A DNA stretch of 54,152 nt, taken from the NCBI GenBank assembly GCA_028823175.1, contig JAPKBZ010000002.1:70571-124722 (forward strand), in the 5' to 3' direction. The position numbers and the translations under genes are program-made. Each line of letters opens with the position of its first letter. The first letter of the stretch is position 1. This DNA comes from Myxococcota bacterium. GTDB lineage: Bacteria; Myxococcota_A; UBA9160; UBA4427. Under the pieces are notes generated by a model. That model did not search any database, had not been told where the DNA came from, and saw only the letters and a program-made list of their open reading frames with translations. Below, in pieces: positions 27,159 through 34,754 of the stretch.

Positions 27159-28241
27159 CTATTGGCGCTCGTACCCGAAGGCCTCGAACGCGAAGCCCCA
27201 ATTTTCGTTGACCGTCGAAATCACATCTTCCGGAAATTCGAATTTATTCTTCTCGTAGGTGCCCAGGCTCGCCAAGTAGCTCTCCAGCAAGGGGCGGACC
27301 GCCTCGAAATCGCCGAGTTCCAGGGTCGAGTAGATGCGCTCGAGGTTTTTGATGGGCTCGGCGTCGAGATCCTCATAGCGGATCTCAATGAGCTGGCCCT
27401 CGGGAATCAGCTCGCGCTCGGCGAGATATTTCTGCATCTGCTTTTGGTAGCCGCTCACGATCCAGGCGTCGATATCCTCCCAATTAAATTCCTGGAGCAC
27501 CGCCCCGGGCAGGGTCTTGCGATACATGTTCCGCATGGACTGGTAGACGGGATAGGGGTTGCGAACGATGTTGACGAAGCGGGCGTCGGGAAACATCTCG
27601 AGCAGCACCTTGACCCGGGCCGTATTCGGCGGCGTCTTGAGCACCAGGCGTTTGTTGTCGGAAAGCAGGGTCGCCTTCTTGAGCACCTCAAGATAAGCGC
27701 GTTTCCAGCCCTCGGTGCTGACGGGATCCTTGCCGAGATCGACCACGTAGCGATCGTAGAGTTCTGGGATCGCCTTGGGAAAATTCATGACGTGGAGGGG
27801 AGCGTGCTCGGTGGCGTTGATCATGGCCATCTCCTCCTCCTGGGGACCGTCTAGGGAGATGGCGACATTATCCATGGGACGCTTGGCGGGAAGTCGGCTG
27901 GCGAAAAGTTTTGGGAGCCAGTTCCTTCCGGTGAGCGCGATGGGGTGCATGGAGGCCTGGTAATTCGTCACACCGCCAAATTGGGGATCCTGCCACATCA
28001 GGTTGTGGAGATGGGTGGTCCCGCTGCGCCCGAAACCCAGCAGGAAAAGCGGCGGGGCGGCCAACTCGGTCCTCCGGATCTTTCGCCCCCAGCGGAGATT
28101 CTCGTACCAGCGCAGAGGCTCGACTATGCGCAAGAAACTCAGCCAGGCTTTCTTGCGGCGGAGATAGCGCTCATCGACCCCGTGCTCGGCCAACAGGCGC
28201 CGGGCCGCCGGCAAGGGCAGGAATTGGGACATGGATGCCAT
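27159..28241 (-). CDS. sulfotransferase family protein (second copy in window)
   Basis: 360-residue sulfotransferase of the Sulfotransfer_3 type. The phosphosulfate loop is LLGFGRSGTTHLHNLM (about 67-82) and the 3'-phosphate motif is RFVNIVRNPYPVYQSM. Compared with the first copy (8089-9348) it is shorter and distinct in sequence, with a different loop and acceptor region. Start ATG 28241 follows AAGGGAG. It is 42 bp behind an SDR and 46 bp ahead of the 501-residue protein. Likely to sulfate a hydrophobic alcohol with PAPS. Confidence 0.87.
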   Translation of the reverse strand: MASMSQFLPLPAARRLLAEHGVDERYLRRKKAWLSFLRIVEPLRWYENLRWGRKIRRTELAAPPLFLLGFGRSGTTHLHNLMWQDPQFGGVTNYQASMHPIALTGRNWLPKLFASRLPAKRPMDNVAISLDGPQEEEMAMINATEHAPLHVMNFPKAIPELYDRYVVDLGKDPVSTEGWKRAYLEVLKKATLLSDNKRLVLKTPPNTARVKVLLEMFPDARFVNIVRNPYPVYQSMRNMYRKTLPGAVLQEFNWEDIDAWIVSGYQKQMQKYLAERELIPEGQLIEIRYEDLDAEPIKNLERIYSTLELGDFEAVRPLLESYLASLGTYEKNKFEFPEDVISTVNENWGFAFEAFGYERQ

Positions 28242-28283
28242 CGGATAAAACTCCCTTGACTGGGGCGAAATCCTCGCCCGCCC

Positions 28284-29084
28284 TTACTCGGGCAATTCGA
28301 ATTTCCAGCCCACACCATTGATATGGCCACCGCCGTCGGCGTGAATCGTGTTGCCCGTGACGTAACGCGACTCGTCGCTGGCCAGAAAAACCGCCACCGG
28401 GCCGATATCCTTCTCGCAATCCCCCGCGTAGTGGATCGGGTTTCCCTCGACGATCCCCCGGGCGGCCTCGGGATCGAAGCGTTCGAAGCCCTCCCAGGAG
28501 GGCGTCGCGGCGAAGGGACAGAGAACGTTGGCAGTAATTCCGTGGCGCCCCCACTCCACCGCGGCGGTTCGTGTCAGGGAACGGGCCGCTTCCTTGGAGG
28601 CGTTGTACATCACGGTATAGCGGTGGGCGTTGATCCCGTTCAGCGAGCACATGGTAATGATGCGGCCCCAGCCCTGGGCCTTCATGGCGGGGAAAGCGGC
28701 CTGCATCGCCCAGAAAGAGGCGTAGTAGTTCACGCTCATATAACTCTGCATGGCCTCATCGGTCATGGACTCGAAGCGGGCCGTGCCACCGGTGGGCGTC
28801 GCGTTGTTGACCAGAATGTCTACGCTCCCGAAAGTGGCGAGGGTCTCCTCCACCAGGGCATAGACGCTCTCCTTTTCAGAGACGTCGGTCTGCCGGTAGA
28901 TGGCCTCGGCGCCCTGGGAGGAAAAGTCTTCCACAATTCCCGCGGCTACGGCTTCGCCCTTCTCGGCGGTCCGGTTGGCGCAAACCACCTTCGCGCCCTC
29001 GCTCGCCAGGGCGCGCGCGACCCCGAGGCCCACCCCCTGGCCCGCCCCGGTCACAATGGCGACCCTGTTCTGTAAACGTCCCAT
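28284..29084 (-). CDS. SDR family oxidoreductase
   Basis: 266-residue classical SDR starting at ATG 29084 after GGGAGAG. The cofactor motif is TGAGQGVG, the active-site Tyr and Lys are in YNASKEAARS, and NNAT replaces the usual NNAG. It heads the minus-strand group SDR, sulfotransferase, 501-aa protein, DUF3604. Its promoter region (69 bp) is shared with a divergent TetR gene, so it is probably the regulated gene of that pair. Confidence 0.88.
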   Translation of the reverse strand: MGRLQNRVAIVTGAGQGVGLGVARALASEGAKVVCANRTAEKGEAVAAGIVEDFSSQGAEAIYRQTDVSEKESVYALVEETLATFGSVDILVNNATPTGGTARFESMTDEAMQSYMSVNYYASFWAMQAAFPAMKAQGWGRIITMCSLNGINAHRYTVMYNASKEAARSLTRTAAVEWGRHGITANVLCPFAATPSWEGFERFDPEAARGIVEGNPIHYAGDCEKDIGPVAVFLASDESRYVTGNTIHADGGGHINGVGWKFELPE

Positions 29085-29135
29085 GTGCTCGACTCTCCCG
29101 TGCCCCATGGCGGGCAATCTGGTGGCGACTGGCCT

Positions 29136-29151
29136 ACTGTATACAACTGTA
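29136..29151. promoter_or_regulatory. putative TetR operator: two ACTGTA repeats one helical turn apart
   Basis: ACTGTA occurs at 29136-29141 and 29146-29151, exactly 10 bases apart, and the core TGTATACA (29138-29145) is a perfect palindrome. It lies in the 69-bp divergent region between the SDR and TetR genes, the best place for an autoregulator site. The reverse strand also contains TTTACA and TATACA, plausible promoter elements for the SDR. Confidence 0.45.
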
Positions 29152-29153
29152 AA

Positions 29154-29843
29154 ATGAGATATCAACCCTCGTCCGGATCGGCCGAGGCCAGGAGAGCGTC
29201 GAATCCCGTGAGTTCAGGCAACGCCGACCAGCCCTCCGGGCCCAGCTCACCCCCTCGGGACCCACCTCTGTCCCAGCGCGAGCGCCAGAGCCTCGCCACC
29301 AAGGATCGCATCTTCGCGGTCGCCCTGAACGAGATCGCCGAGTGCGGCCTCGGGGCGGTCCGCATCGAGCATATCGCGCGCCAGGCCGAGGTCACCCGCC
29401 CCACGGTCTATGCCCATTTCCCCACCCGGGAGGATTTTCTCCGAGAGCTCCAACGCCGGAGCGAGAGCAGGGCCCTCGACGCCGTCGTCCAACGCCTGCG
29501 CGCCAGCGAGCAAGATCATTTCCTTCATCGCTTCGTCGATGCGACCATCGACCTGCTTTCGGATGCCAATCCCGTTCTCCGGCGGGAAACCTTCGCCCTC
29601 ATGCTCCGAGAGCCCCGCAAAGAAGATTGGATGGGCAATGCTCTCTTTGAGTTCCTTGAGGAGAAGGTTGCCCTCGCTCAAAGCCGCGGAGAAATCGACG
29701 CCACCCTCCCCGCCTCCGAGGTCACACGAATTTTGACGACGGCGCTCTTCGGGTTCTTCGTCATCGAGAGCGATGAACCCGACGTGCGAAAAAAAGAAGC
29801 TCACAAAATGCTCGATCTCCTGATCGGCAATCGATCCCTATGA
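29154..29843 (+). CDS. TetR family transcriptional regulator
   Basis: 229 residues. The helix-turn-helix region is ATKDRIFAVALNEIAEC then VRIEHIARQAEVTRPTVYAHF and PTREDFLREL. I take ATG 29154; the frame opens at 29085, but that start would lie in the divergent promoter. The N-terminal 40 residues before the domain are Pro/Ser-rich and disordered. It is followed by an SDR after 7 bases and divergent from another SDR, so it probably controls both. Confidence 0.9.
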   Translation: MRYQPSSGSAEARRASNPVSSGNADQPSGPSSPPRDPPLSQRERQSLATKDRIFAVALNEIAECGLGAVRIEHIARQAEVTRPTVYAHFPTREDFLRELQRRSESRALDAVVQRLRASEQDHFLHRFVDATIDLLSDANPVLRRETFALMLREPRKEDWMGNALFEFLEEKVALAQSRGEIDATLPASEVTRILTTALFGFFVIESDEPDVRKKEAHKMLDLLIGNRSL

Positions 29844-29850
29844 GGAAAAG

Positions 29851-30615
29851 ATGACCGGAAAACTCGAAGACAAGGTGGCAATCATCACCGGAGCGGGTCA
29901 GGGCGTTGGTCGGGGCATAGCCCTGGCCATGGCCAAAGCGGGGGCGCGCTGCGTCATCGCGGATTTCAACGAGGAATCCGGCCAGCAGGTCGTCGGGGAA
30001 CTCGAAGGCCTGGGAAGCGAAGCCCTCTTCGTGCGCTGCGACGTCACGAGCCGCGAAAGCGTCGACGCCGCCGTGGATCGAACCATCGAGGTCTTCGGCC
30101 AACTCGATGTGCTCGTCAATAATGCCCAACGAGCGCCGCTGTCGCCCACCTCGGTCATGGAGCACACCGACGAAATCATCGACCTGTGTTTCGATACCGG
30201 CTTTCGCGGCAGCTTTCGTTTCATGCAAGCCGCCTACCCCCACCTCAAGGCGAGCCGGGGAAAAGTCATCAATATCGCCTCGGGGGCGGGCCTCGACGGT
30301 CTCGCAGGCCAATCCGCCTATGGCGCGGCCAAGGAAGCGATCCGGGCGCTCAGCAAGAGCGCTGCCCGGGAGTGGGGACGAGACGGCATCAACGTCAACA
30401 TCATCTGCCCCCTGGCGAATTCGCCCGGGGTGGCCACGCTCCTCGAACTCGCACCGGAGATGGAAAAACGCATGACCGCGAACCAGCCCCTGGGAAGAAT
30501 CGGGGACTGCGAGGAGGATATTGGCCCGGTCGCCGTCTTCCTGGCGAGTGACGACTCGCGCTACGTGACGGGCCACACCCTACCCGCCGACGGCGGGAAT
30601 TCCATGGTGCGTTGA
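29851..30615 (+). CDS. SDR family oxidoreductase
   Basis: 254-residue SDR, cofactor motif TGAGQGVG, active site SAYGAAKEAI, C-terminal SDDSRYVTGHTLPADGG. The usual NNAG motif is NNAQ here. It starts 7 bases after the TetR stop, so the two are co-transcribed. It resembles the divergent SDR (28284-29084) in cofactor motif and C-terminus, suggesting an old duplication around the regulator. Confidence 0.9.
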   Translation: MTGKLEDKVAIITGAGQGVGRGIALAMAKAGARCVIADFNEESGQQVVGELEGLGSEALFVRCDVTSRESVDAAVDRTIEVFGQLDVLVNNAQRAPLSPTSVMEHTDEIIDLCFDTGFRGSFRFMQAAYPHLKASRGKVINIASGAGLDGLAGQSAYGAAKEAIRALSKSAAREWGRDGINVNIICPLANSPGVATLLELAPEMEKRMTANQPLGRIGDCEEDIGPVAVFLASDDSRYVTGHTLPADGGNSMVR

Positions 30616-30630
30616 ACGCCCAGAGCCGGG

Positions 30631-30656
30631 TCGCTCGACCGTCTCCGACCGAGCGA
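30631..30656 (+). terminator. hairpin 15 bases after the SDR stop, possible terminator
   Basis: TCGCTCG (30631-30637) pairs with CGAGCGA (30650-30656) around a 12-base loop. No U-tract follows, so intrinsic termination is doubtful; it may be only a 3'-end stabilising structure. Confidence 0.3.
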
Positions 30657-30749
30657 GAACAGGGTTAGCGTCGTCCCGACCGTGGGAGCCCAAAGGGTTC
30701 GAACGCAGCCCTGCCGGGAGAGGCCATCGCCGTGAAGACCAGCACAATA

Positions 30750-30771
30750 TCCGGCCCTGGTCCGGCCCTGG
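30750..30771. repeat. 11-bp tandem duplication
   Basis: TCCGGCCCTGG occurs twice in a row without mismatch (30750-30760, 30761-30771) in the gap before the PilZ gene. It looks like a slippage duplication; no function suggested. Confidence 0.7.
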
Positions 30772-30914
30772 ATCGGTGAGCCTTTCCAGCAAGCTCTAAT
30801 CACGGTTTCGGCTCGGTCTCGCCTACGGGGTGAAGGGGAACGGCTTCTCCTTCCATCCTCCTGATCGACTAGAACCAAGTCCTCGGGCTGGTGGCGGGCG
30901 GTGAGTCCTCCTAT

Positions 30915-30939
30915 CCCCTCCCATCCCCTCCCGTCCCCC
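30915..30939 (-). other. putative G-quadruplex motif
   Basis: On the minus strand there are five G runs of 5, 3, 4, 3 and 4 bases with loops of one or two bases (C runs at 30915-30918, 30920-30922, 30925-30928, 30930-30932, 30935-30939). This satisfies the usual G4 rule with short loops. It lies about 140 bases before the PilZ start codon, on the template strand. Confidence 0.5.
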
Positions 30940-31080
30940 AGGGGAGATCTTCTTGGAAGGAGGGGGAAGAGCGCCCCCAATCGTCTAAAAGACCCGAAGA
31001 ACGGCGGACTCTTGCGTCGAGGCGCAAAAAATGGCGGGCTGCCCCTCAAGTGCTGCGAAGATCCTCCCGTAAAGAAGGGT

Positions 31081-32592
31081 ATGGACATCCCCGTACTCAT
31101 TTCGCCCAGCGGAGGCCGGGTCAACGATTCGGTCGACTGCCTACTCTCCGTGATCGACGGTCCGTGCTTCAAGGGCGTCGCCAGCAATCTCTCGGTCAGC
31201 GGGCTCTATATCGAGATTTTTGGGGACATAGCCCCCCCCCGAGACAGCGAGGTCGACATTTTCCTCGAGAGTTCGGAGGACGTTCCGGCGATGCAGCTTC
31301 GTGGCACCGTCGCGCGCAGCCCGGACGCTGCCGACGGCGCTGCCGAGGGTCATCTCGGCCTGGGAGTTCGGATTCACGAGGCACCCTCCGACTATCACGC
31401 GCTCTTTGCCCAAGAGCCCGAGAAGAGCCGACGGACCCACGCTCCCTACCCCCTCCTTGCCTATGACGGCAACACGCTCGATGACATCTTTGAACTGCTG
31501 ACCGAACTTGGAGCCCAGCCCAGGCGGGTCAACGCGACGGGGTCGAAACGGCTTGAAGACTGGGAAGACGTCCCGAAAATTCTCATCGTCGATGCGGCCG
31601 ATGCCCTGCATCTCAAAGTGCCCGCGACCGCAGATCGACAAGGGGTTCTACGAGTCGCCATCGCGTCGTCGCAGTCGGAAATTCTTGCGAATCTTCTTCG
31701 ACGCCTCGGCTACCAGTATCTGATCCGGAGACCCCTTCACCGGGACGCCATCGAAATTTTGCTCCGCAACCTTCTCCATAAGGGGGAAAGTCGACGAGCG
31801 AACCCTCGAGTCGTCCTCGGCATTGATGCGTCGATCCAAACCAGCCTCCGGGGCTGGCAGCGACCCTGCTCGCTGCTCGACCTTTCCAGGGGGGGCTGTC
31901 TGCTCGCCGCCTCGCGAGGCCTCGCCTTGCGCAAAAGGGTTCAGCTGGTCGTGGGTTCAGAATACACCGGAGCCGAAGAGCTGAGCGTCACCGGTCACGT
32001 GATCCGGCGTCGTTTCGACGACGCTTCGGGAAAATGGCAGGTCGCTCTGCGCTTTCACCCACCCGCCGACGTCCAGGGCGCCCGAGTGGGTCAACTCCTC
32101 CAACGCAAGACCGTGGGCCCCGATCGCAATGACAAAACGACGCCCGATCGGAGTTGGACCGATCGAGCCAAATCGTGGCTCGGCCTGAACAAAAAAGGAG
32201 CGGCGCTCCCCTCTCATCCCGATCGGCGGCAAACCCCTCGTGCTCGGATGGATCGGCACGTTGGCAAGCTGGATGCCTCGGGGACCCGAGTCACGGCGCT
32301 CCTCACGGGCTACGACCTGAGTTCCCAGGGAATGCGAGTTCAAGCGCACCCCGAGCTCGAACTCGGCAACCAGTTCACCGTTTCTCTCCACGACGAGGCC
32401 CGCAAGCGACCTCTCGAGGTTCCCGCCGAGGTGATTCGAGACGATGGCCCCGATGGGCTCGCCCTGCGCTTCACCGACGTCGATGACGAATTGCAGAGCC
32501 GCCTGGACGCGCTGATCTCCGCCCTACCCCGCGCCGACTCCCTCGTGATGGCCGGCATAGAGAGCAGCATCGAGAGCGTGGGCGCGCACTGA
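31081..32592 (+). CDS. three-PilZ-domain protein with central pseudo-receiver
   Basis: 503 residues from ATG 31081. PilZ-like domain 1 (about 15-110) has NxSxxG in SNLSVSGLY but no RxxxR. Residues 122-232 look like a receiver fold: early LLAYDGNTLDDIFELL, central KILIVDAADAL, and YLIRRPLHRDAI like the Lys-Pro end strand. It lacks a normal Asp pocket. PilZ domain 2 (about 238-345) has R239xxxR243 and DLSRGG; PilZ domain 3 (about 383-485) has R383xxxR387 and DLSSQG. The last two can bind cyclic di-GMP; the first probably cannot. No membrane segment. It probably acts as a c-di-GMP effector in motility, polysaccharide export or gene control. A GTG at 30901 is an alternative start. Confidence 0.8.
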   Translation: MDIPVLISPSGGRVNDSVDCLLSVIDGPCFKGVASNLSVSGLYIEIFGDIAPPRDSEVDIFLESSEDVPAMQLRGTVARSPDAADGAAEGHLGLGVRIHEAPSDYHALFAQEPEKSRRTHAPYPLLAYDGNTLDDIFELLTELGAQPRRVNATGSKRLEDWEDVPKILIVDAADALHLKVPATADRQGVLRVAIASSQSEILANLLRRLGYQYLIRRPLHRDAIEILLRNLLHKGESRRANPRVVLGIDASIQTSLRGWQRPCSLLDLSRGGCLLAASRGLALRKRVQLVVGSEYTGAEELSVTGHVIRRRFDDASGKWQVALRFHPPADVQGARVGQLLQRKTVGPDRNDKTTPDRSWTDRAKSWLGLNKKGAALPSHPDRRQTPRARMDRHVGKLDASGTRVTALLTGYDLSSQGMRVQAHPELELGNQFTVSLHDEARKRPLEVPAEVIRDDGPDGLALRFTDVDDELQSRLDALISALPRADSLVMAGIESSIESVGAH

Positions 32593-32598
32593 GACCGA

Positions 32599-32612
32599 GC
32601 GCCTCGCGGCGC
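32599..32612. other. short GC hairpin after the PilZ gene
   Basis: GCGCC and GGCGC form a 5-bp stem around TCGC, seven bases after the PilZ stop codon. There is no U-tract. It may aid 3'-end formation. Confidence 0.25.
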
Positions 32613-32818
32613 AGCCCAAACCCGATCCACAGGCCCGGCCATCCCAGGGGCGTTCATTCCCCTCTCGGGCCAACCCCGGGTTGCAGCGCAGCTTCGCCGC
32701 GCCCTTCCCCAGCGGATCTCGGTCCGAGGGATCCCTCGGCCGTTCAAGCGCCCGGGGCGAGGCGACTTTCCCGTCTCCCGCTTGCCCCGATCGGGGCTTA
32801 TCCGTATCCTTCCGGAAA

Positions 32819-32835
32819 TTAGAGTTGAACTCTAA
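32819..32835. promoter_or_regulatory. palindromic operator candidate upstream of nitroreductase
   Basis: TTAGAGTT and AACTCTAA form perfect 8-base arms around a single G (32819-32835). It is an AT-rich island in GC-rich sequence and lies 42 bases before the nitroreductase start. The size suits a dimeric regulator such as MarR or TetR. No regulator gene is adjacent, so the binder would be encoded elsewhere. Confidence 0.5.
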
Positions 32836-32877
32836 AAATGGGATTGCGGCCCCCGGCCGCCCCGGGAAGGACGCGCT

Positions 32878-33540
32878 GTGACACAAATAGACCTCTACGA
32901 GGCCATGCAGACCCTCCGCGCCGTGAGGCGCCTACGGCCCGACCCGGTTCCCGACGAGGTTCTGCATCGCGTTCTCCAGGCCGCCTGCTGGGCACCCACC
33001 GGGGGCAATGTGCAGCCCTGGCGGGCCATCGTGGTGCGCGACTCGGCGCGCAAACAGGCGTTGGGCGAGCACTACCTCGCCGGATGGAATGAGTACTCGG
33101 CGGACCATCGCGCCCAACTCGAGAGCGCGCCCGAGGCGATCCAGGCCAAACAAGCCCGCATGCTCGATTCGGGGGATCATCTCGCCGAGAATTTTGGCCA
33201 AGCTCCTGCGGTCATCGTTTTCTGTTTCAACCCAAAGCTGATGGCCATCACCGACGCCGGTCTGGACAGGATTTCGGTGGTCGGAGGCGCGTCGGTCTAT
33301 ACGGCGGTCGAAAACCTCCTCCTGGCATGCCGTGCCGAGGGGCTCGGCTGCACCTTGACCACCCTGCTTTGCGGCTACGAGGAGCATGTGCGAGAGATCC
33401 TAGAGATCCCTGAACCCTGGGGCACGGCCTGCGCGGTCCCCATCGGGTACCCGCTGCTCGGCGGCCACGGAAAGATCTCCCGGCGGCCGGTGGAAAAGAC
33501 CGCCTTCGCAGACCACTGGGGAAACCCCTTCTCCGCTTAA
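32878..33540 (+). CDS. nitroreductase family protein
   Basis: 220-residue FMN-dependent nitroreductase. The start is GTG 32878, eight bases after GGAAGGA. Signature residues are RAVRRLRPDPVPDEVL at the N-terminus, APTGGNVQPWRAIVV, GGASVYTAVENLLLACRAEGLG and a C-terminal GYP segment. These enzymes reduce nitroaromatics, quinones or flavins with NAD(P)H. It precedes two acyl-CoA-dehydrogenase-fold genes by 34 bp and may supply reduced flavin to the second of them. Confidence 0.88.
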   Translation: MTQIDLYEAMQTLRAVRRLRPDPVPDEVLHRVLQAACWAPTGGNVQPWRAIVVRDSARKQALGEHYLAGWNEYSADHRAQLESAPEAIQAKQARMLDSGDHLAENFGQAPAVIVFCFNPKLMAITDAGLDRISVVGGASVYTAVENLLLACRAEGLGCTLTTLLCGYEEHVREILEIPEPWGTACAVPIGYPLLGGHGKISRRPVEKTAFADHWGNPFSA

Positions 33541-33574
33541 TCCCACACAAACCGGAAAAGGGGAGGCCCCGAAG

Positions 33575-34741
33575 ATGCTCTTCGCCGACGAAAGTGATTC
33601 TCTGACCGATCTGCGCGAGCTGCTCCGCCGCTTCGTCGCCGAGGAAATGCCCCCGGAAAAGAGGCAACTCTGGGACCGCGAACACCGCTTTCCGCCCGAG
33701 CTCTTTCGAAAGCTGGCCGACCTAGGACTCTGCGGCGTGACCATCGACAGCGCCTACGGGGGCCTGGGGCAGGATCTGGTCGCCGCCGTCGCGATCATCG
33801 AAGAGCTCTGCCGGGGCGGCGCCTTCGCGGCAGGACCCTTCATCCATTGCGCCTTCTATGGCGGCATGAACATCTCCGAAAACGGCTCCGAGGAGCAGAA
33901 AAAACACTACCTGCCCAAACTCGCGAAGGGCGAGCACCTTTTTGCCTACGGGCTCTCCGAGCCCGACGTCGGCGGAGACCTTGCCAGCGTGCGAACCACG
34001 GCGCGGCGAACCGAGGACGGGGGCCTGGTGGTCAACGGCTTCAAGCGCTGGTGTACCGGCGCGGATTTCGCCGACACGATCTACTGCCTGGTCAAGAGCG
34101 ATGACGAGGCGCCCAGGCATGCCAACCTGAGTTTTGTCCTCATTCCGACCGACGCCGACGGGGTGACCGTCCACCCCATCGAACACGGGAATCTCCGCTA
34201 CACCCTCTCCAATGACGTGATTCTCGAAGACGTCAAGCTTCCAGCGGAAGCCATCGTGGGGGGTGAGCGCGGCTGGAACCAGGGCTGGGGGATGTTGGCT
34301 GGGCGCGCCCTGGACGTCGAGAAGCTCGAGATCACCGCGGTCACCTTCGGCATCGCCCAGGCGGCAGTCGACGAAGCCTGGGCCTATGCCCAGGAGCGCA
34401 AGCAATTCGGCCGGGTGATCAGCGGCCATCAGGTCGTACGGCACCGACTTGTCGAAGCCCGAACCCGGCTCGAAGCCTGCCGCCACATGCTCTACCACGC
34501 GGCCTGGCTGGCCAACGAGGGGCGGCCATGCAGCGTCGAAACATCCATGGCCAAGCTCTTCGTCGCCGATACCGCGGTGGAAATCGGGCTTTCGTGTCAG
34601 CGAGTCATGGGCGCCTACGGGCTCTCCGAGGGACACGATATGGAGCGCCATGTCCGCGACTTGATCGGGATGCCAATCGTAGGCGGATCTTCAGACATGC
34701 AAAAAAATAATCTGGCCGGCCTTCTTGGCCTGGCACGTTGA
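33575..34741 (+). CDS. acyl-CoA dehydrogenase family protein, catalytic Glu position changed
   Basis: 388-residue acyl-CoA dehydrogenase fold. The N-terminal helical domain, AYGLSEPDVGGDLAS with the FAD loop, and the C-terminal bundle (AQERKQFGRVISGHQVVRHRL) are typical. The usual IYEGTSEIQ segment is IVGGSSDMQKNN here, with Gly where medium-chain enzymes have the catalytic Glu. Enzymes with GG here exist among FadE proteins acting on steroid side-chain CoA esters, some as heteromers. SD is GGGGAGG. The next ACAD-like gene starts 13 bases after its stop. Confidence 0.87.
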   Translation: MLFADESDSLTDLRELLRRFVAEEMPPEKRQLWDREHRFPPELFRKLADLGLCGVTIDSAYGGLGQDLVAAVAIIEELCRGGAFAAGPFIHCAFYGGMNISENGSEEQKKHYLPKLAKGEHLFAYGLSEPDVGGDLASVRTTARRTEDGGLVVNGFKRWCTGADFADTIYCLVKSDDEAPRHANLSFVLIPTDADGVTVHPIEHGNLRYTLSNDVILEDVKLPAEAIVGGERGWNQGWGMLAGRALDVEKLEITAVTFGIAQAAVDEAWAYAQERKQFGRVISGHQVVRHRLVEARTRLEACRHMLYHAAWLANEGRPCSVETSMAKLFVADTAVEIGLSCQRVMGAYGLSEGHDMERHVRDLIGMPIVGGSSDMQKNNLAGLLGLAR

Positions 34742-34754
34742 GCAGGAGAGCCCC

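Larger units (their letters stand above)
30616..31080. other. 465-bp intergenic region with hairpin, tandem repeat and G-run motif
   Basis: No gene is evident on either strand; the long minus-strand frame here is Arg/Pro-rich noise. It holds a hairpin just after the SDR, an 11-bp tandem duplication (30750-30771), a C-run/G-quadruplex motif (30915-30939) and a purine-rich stretch before the PilZ gene. A promoter for that gene is likely but I cannot point to it. GTG 30901 keeps the PilZ frame open and would make the last 180 bases coding. Confidence 0.5.

Noticed and set aside
30561-31187. 208-codon minus-strand open frame in the PilZ upstream gap
   Set aside because: Arg/Pro/Ser-rich translation with no motif and overlap with two genes on the other strand.
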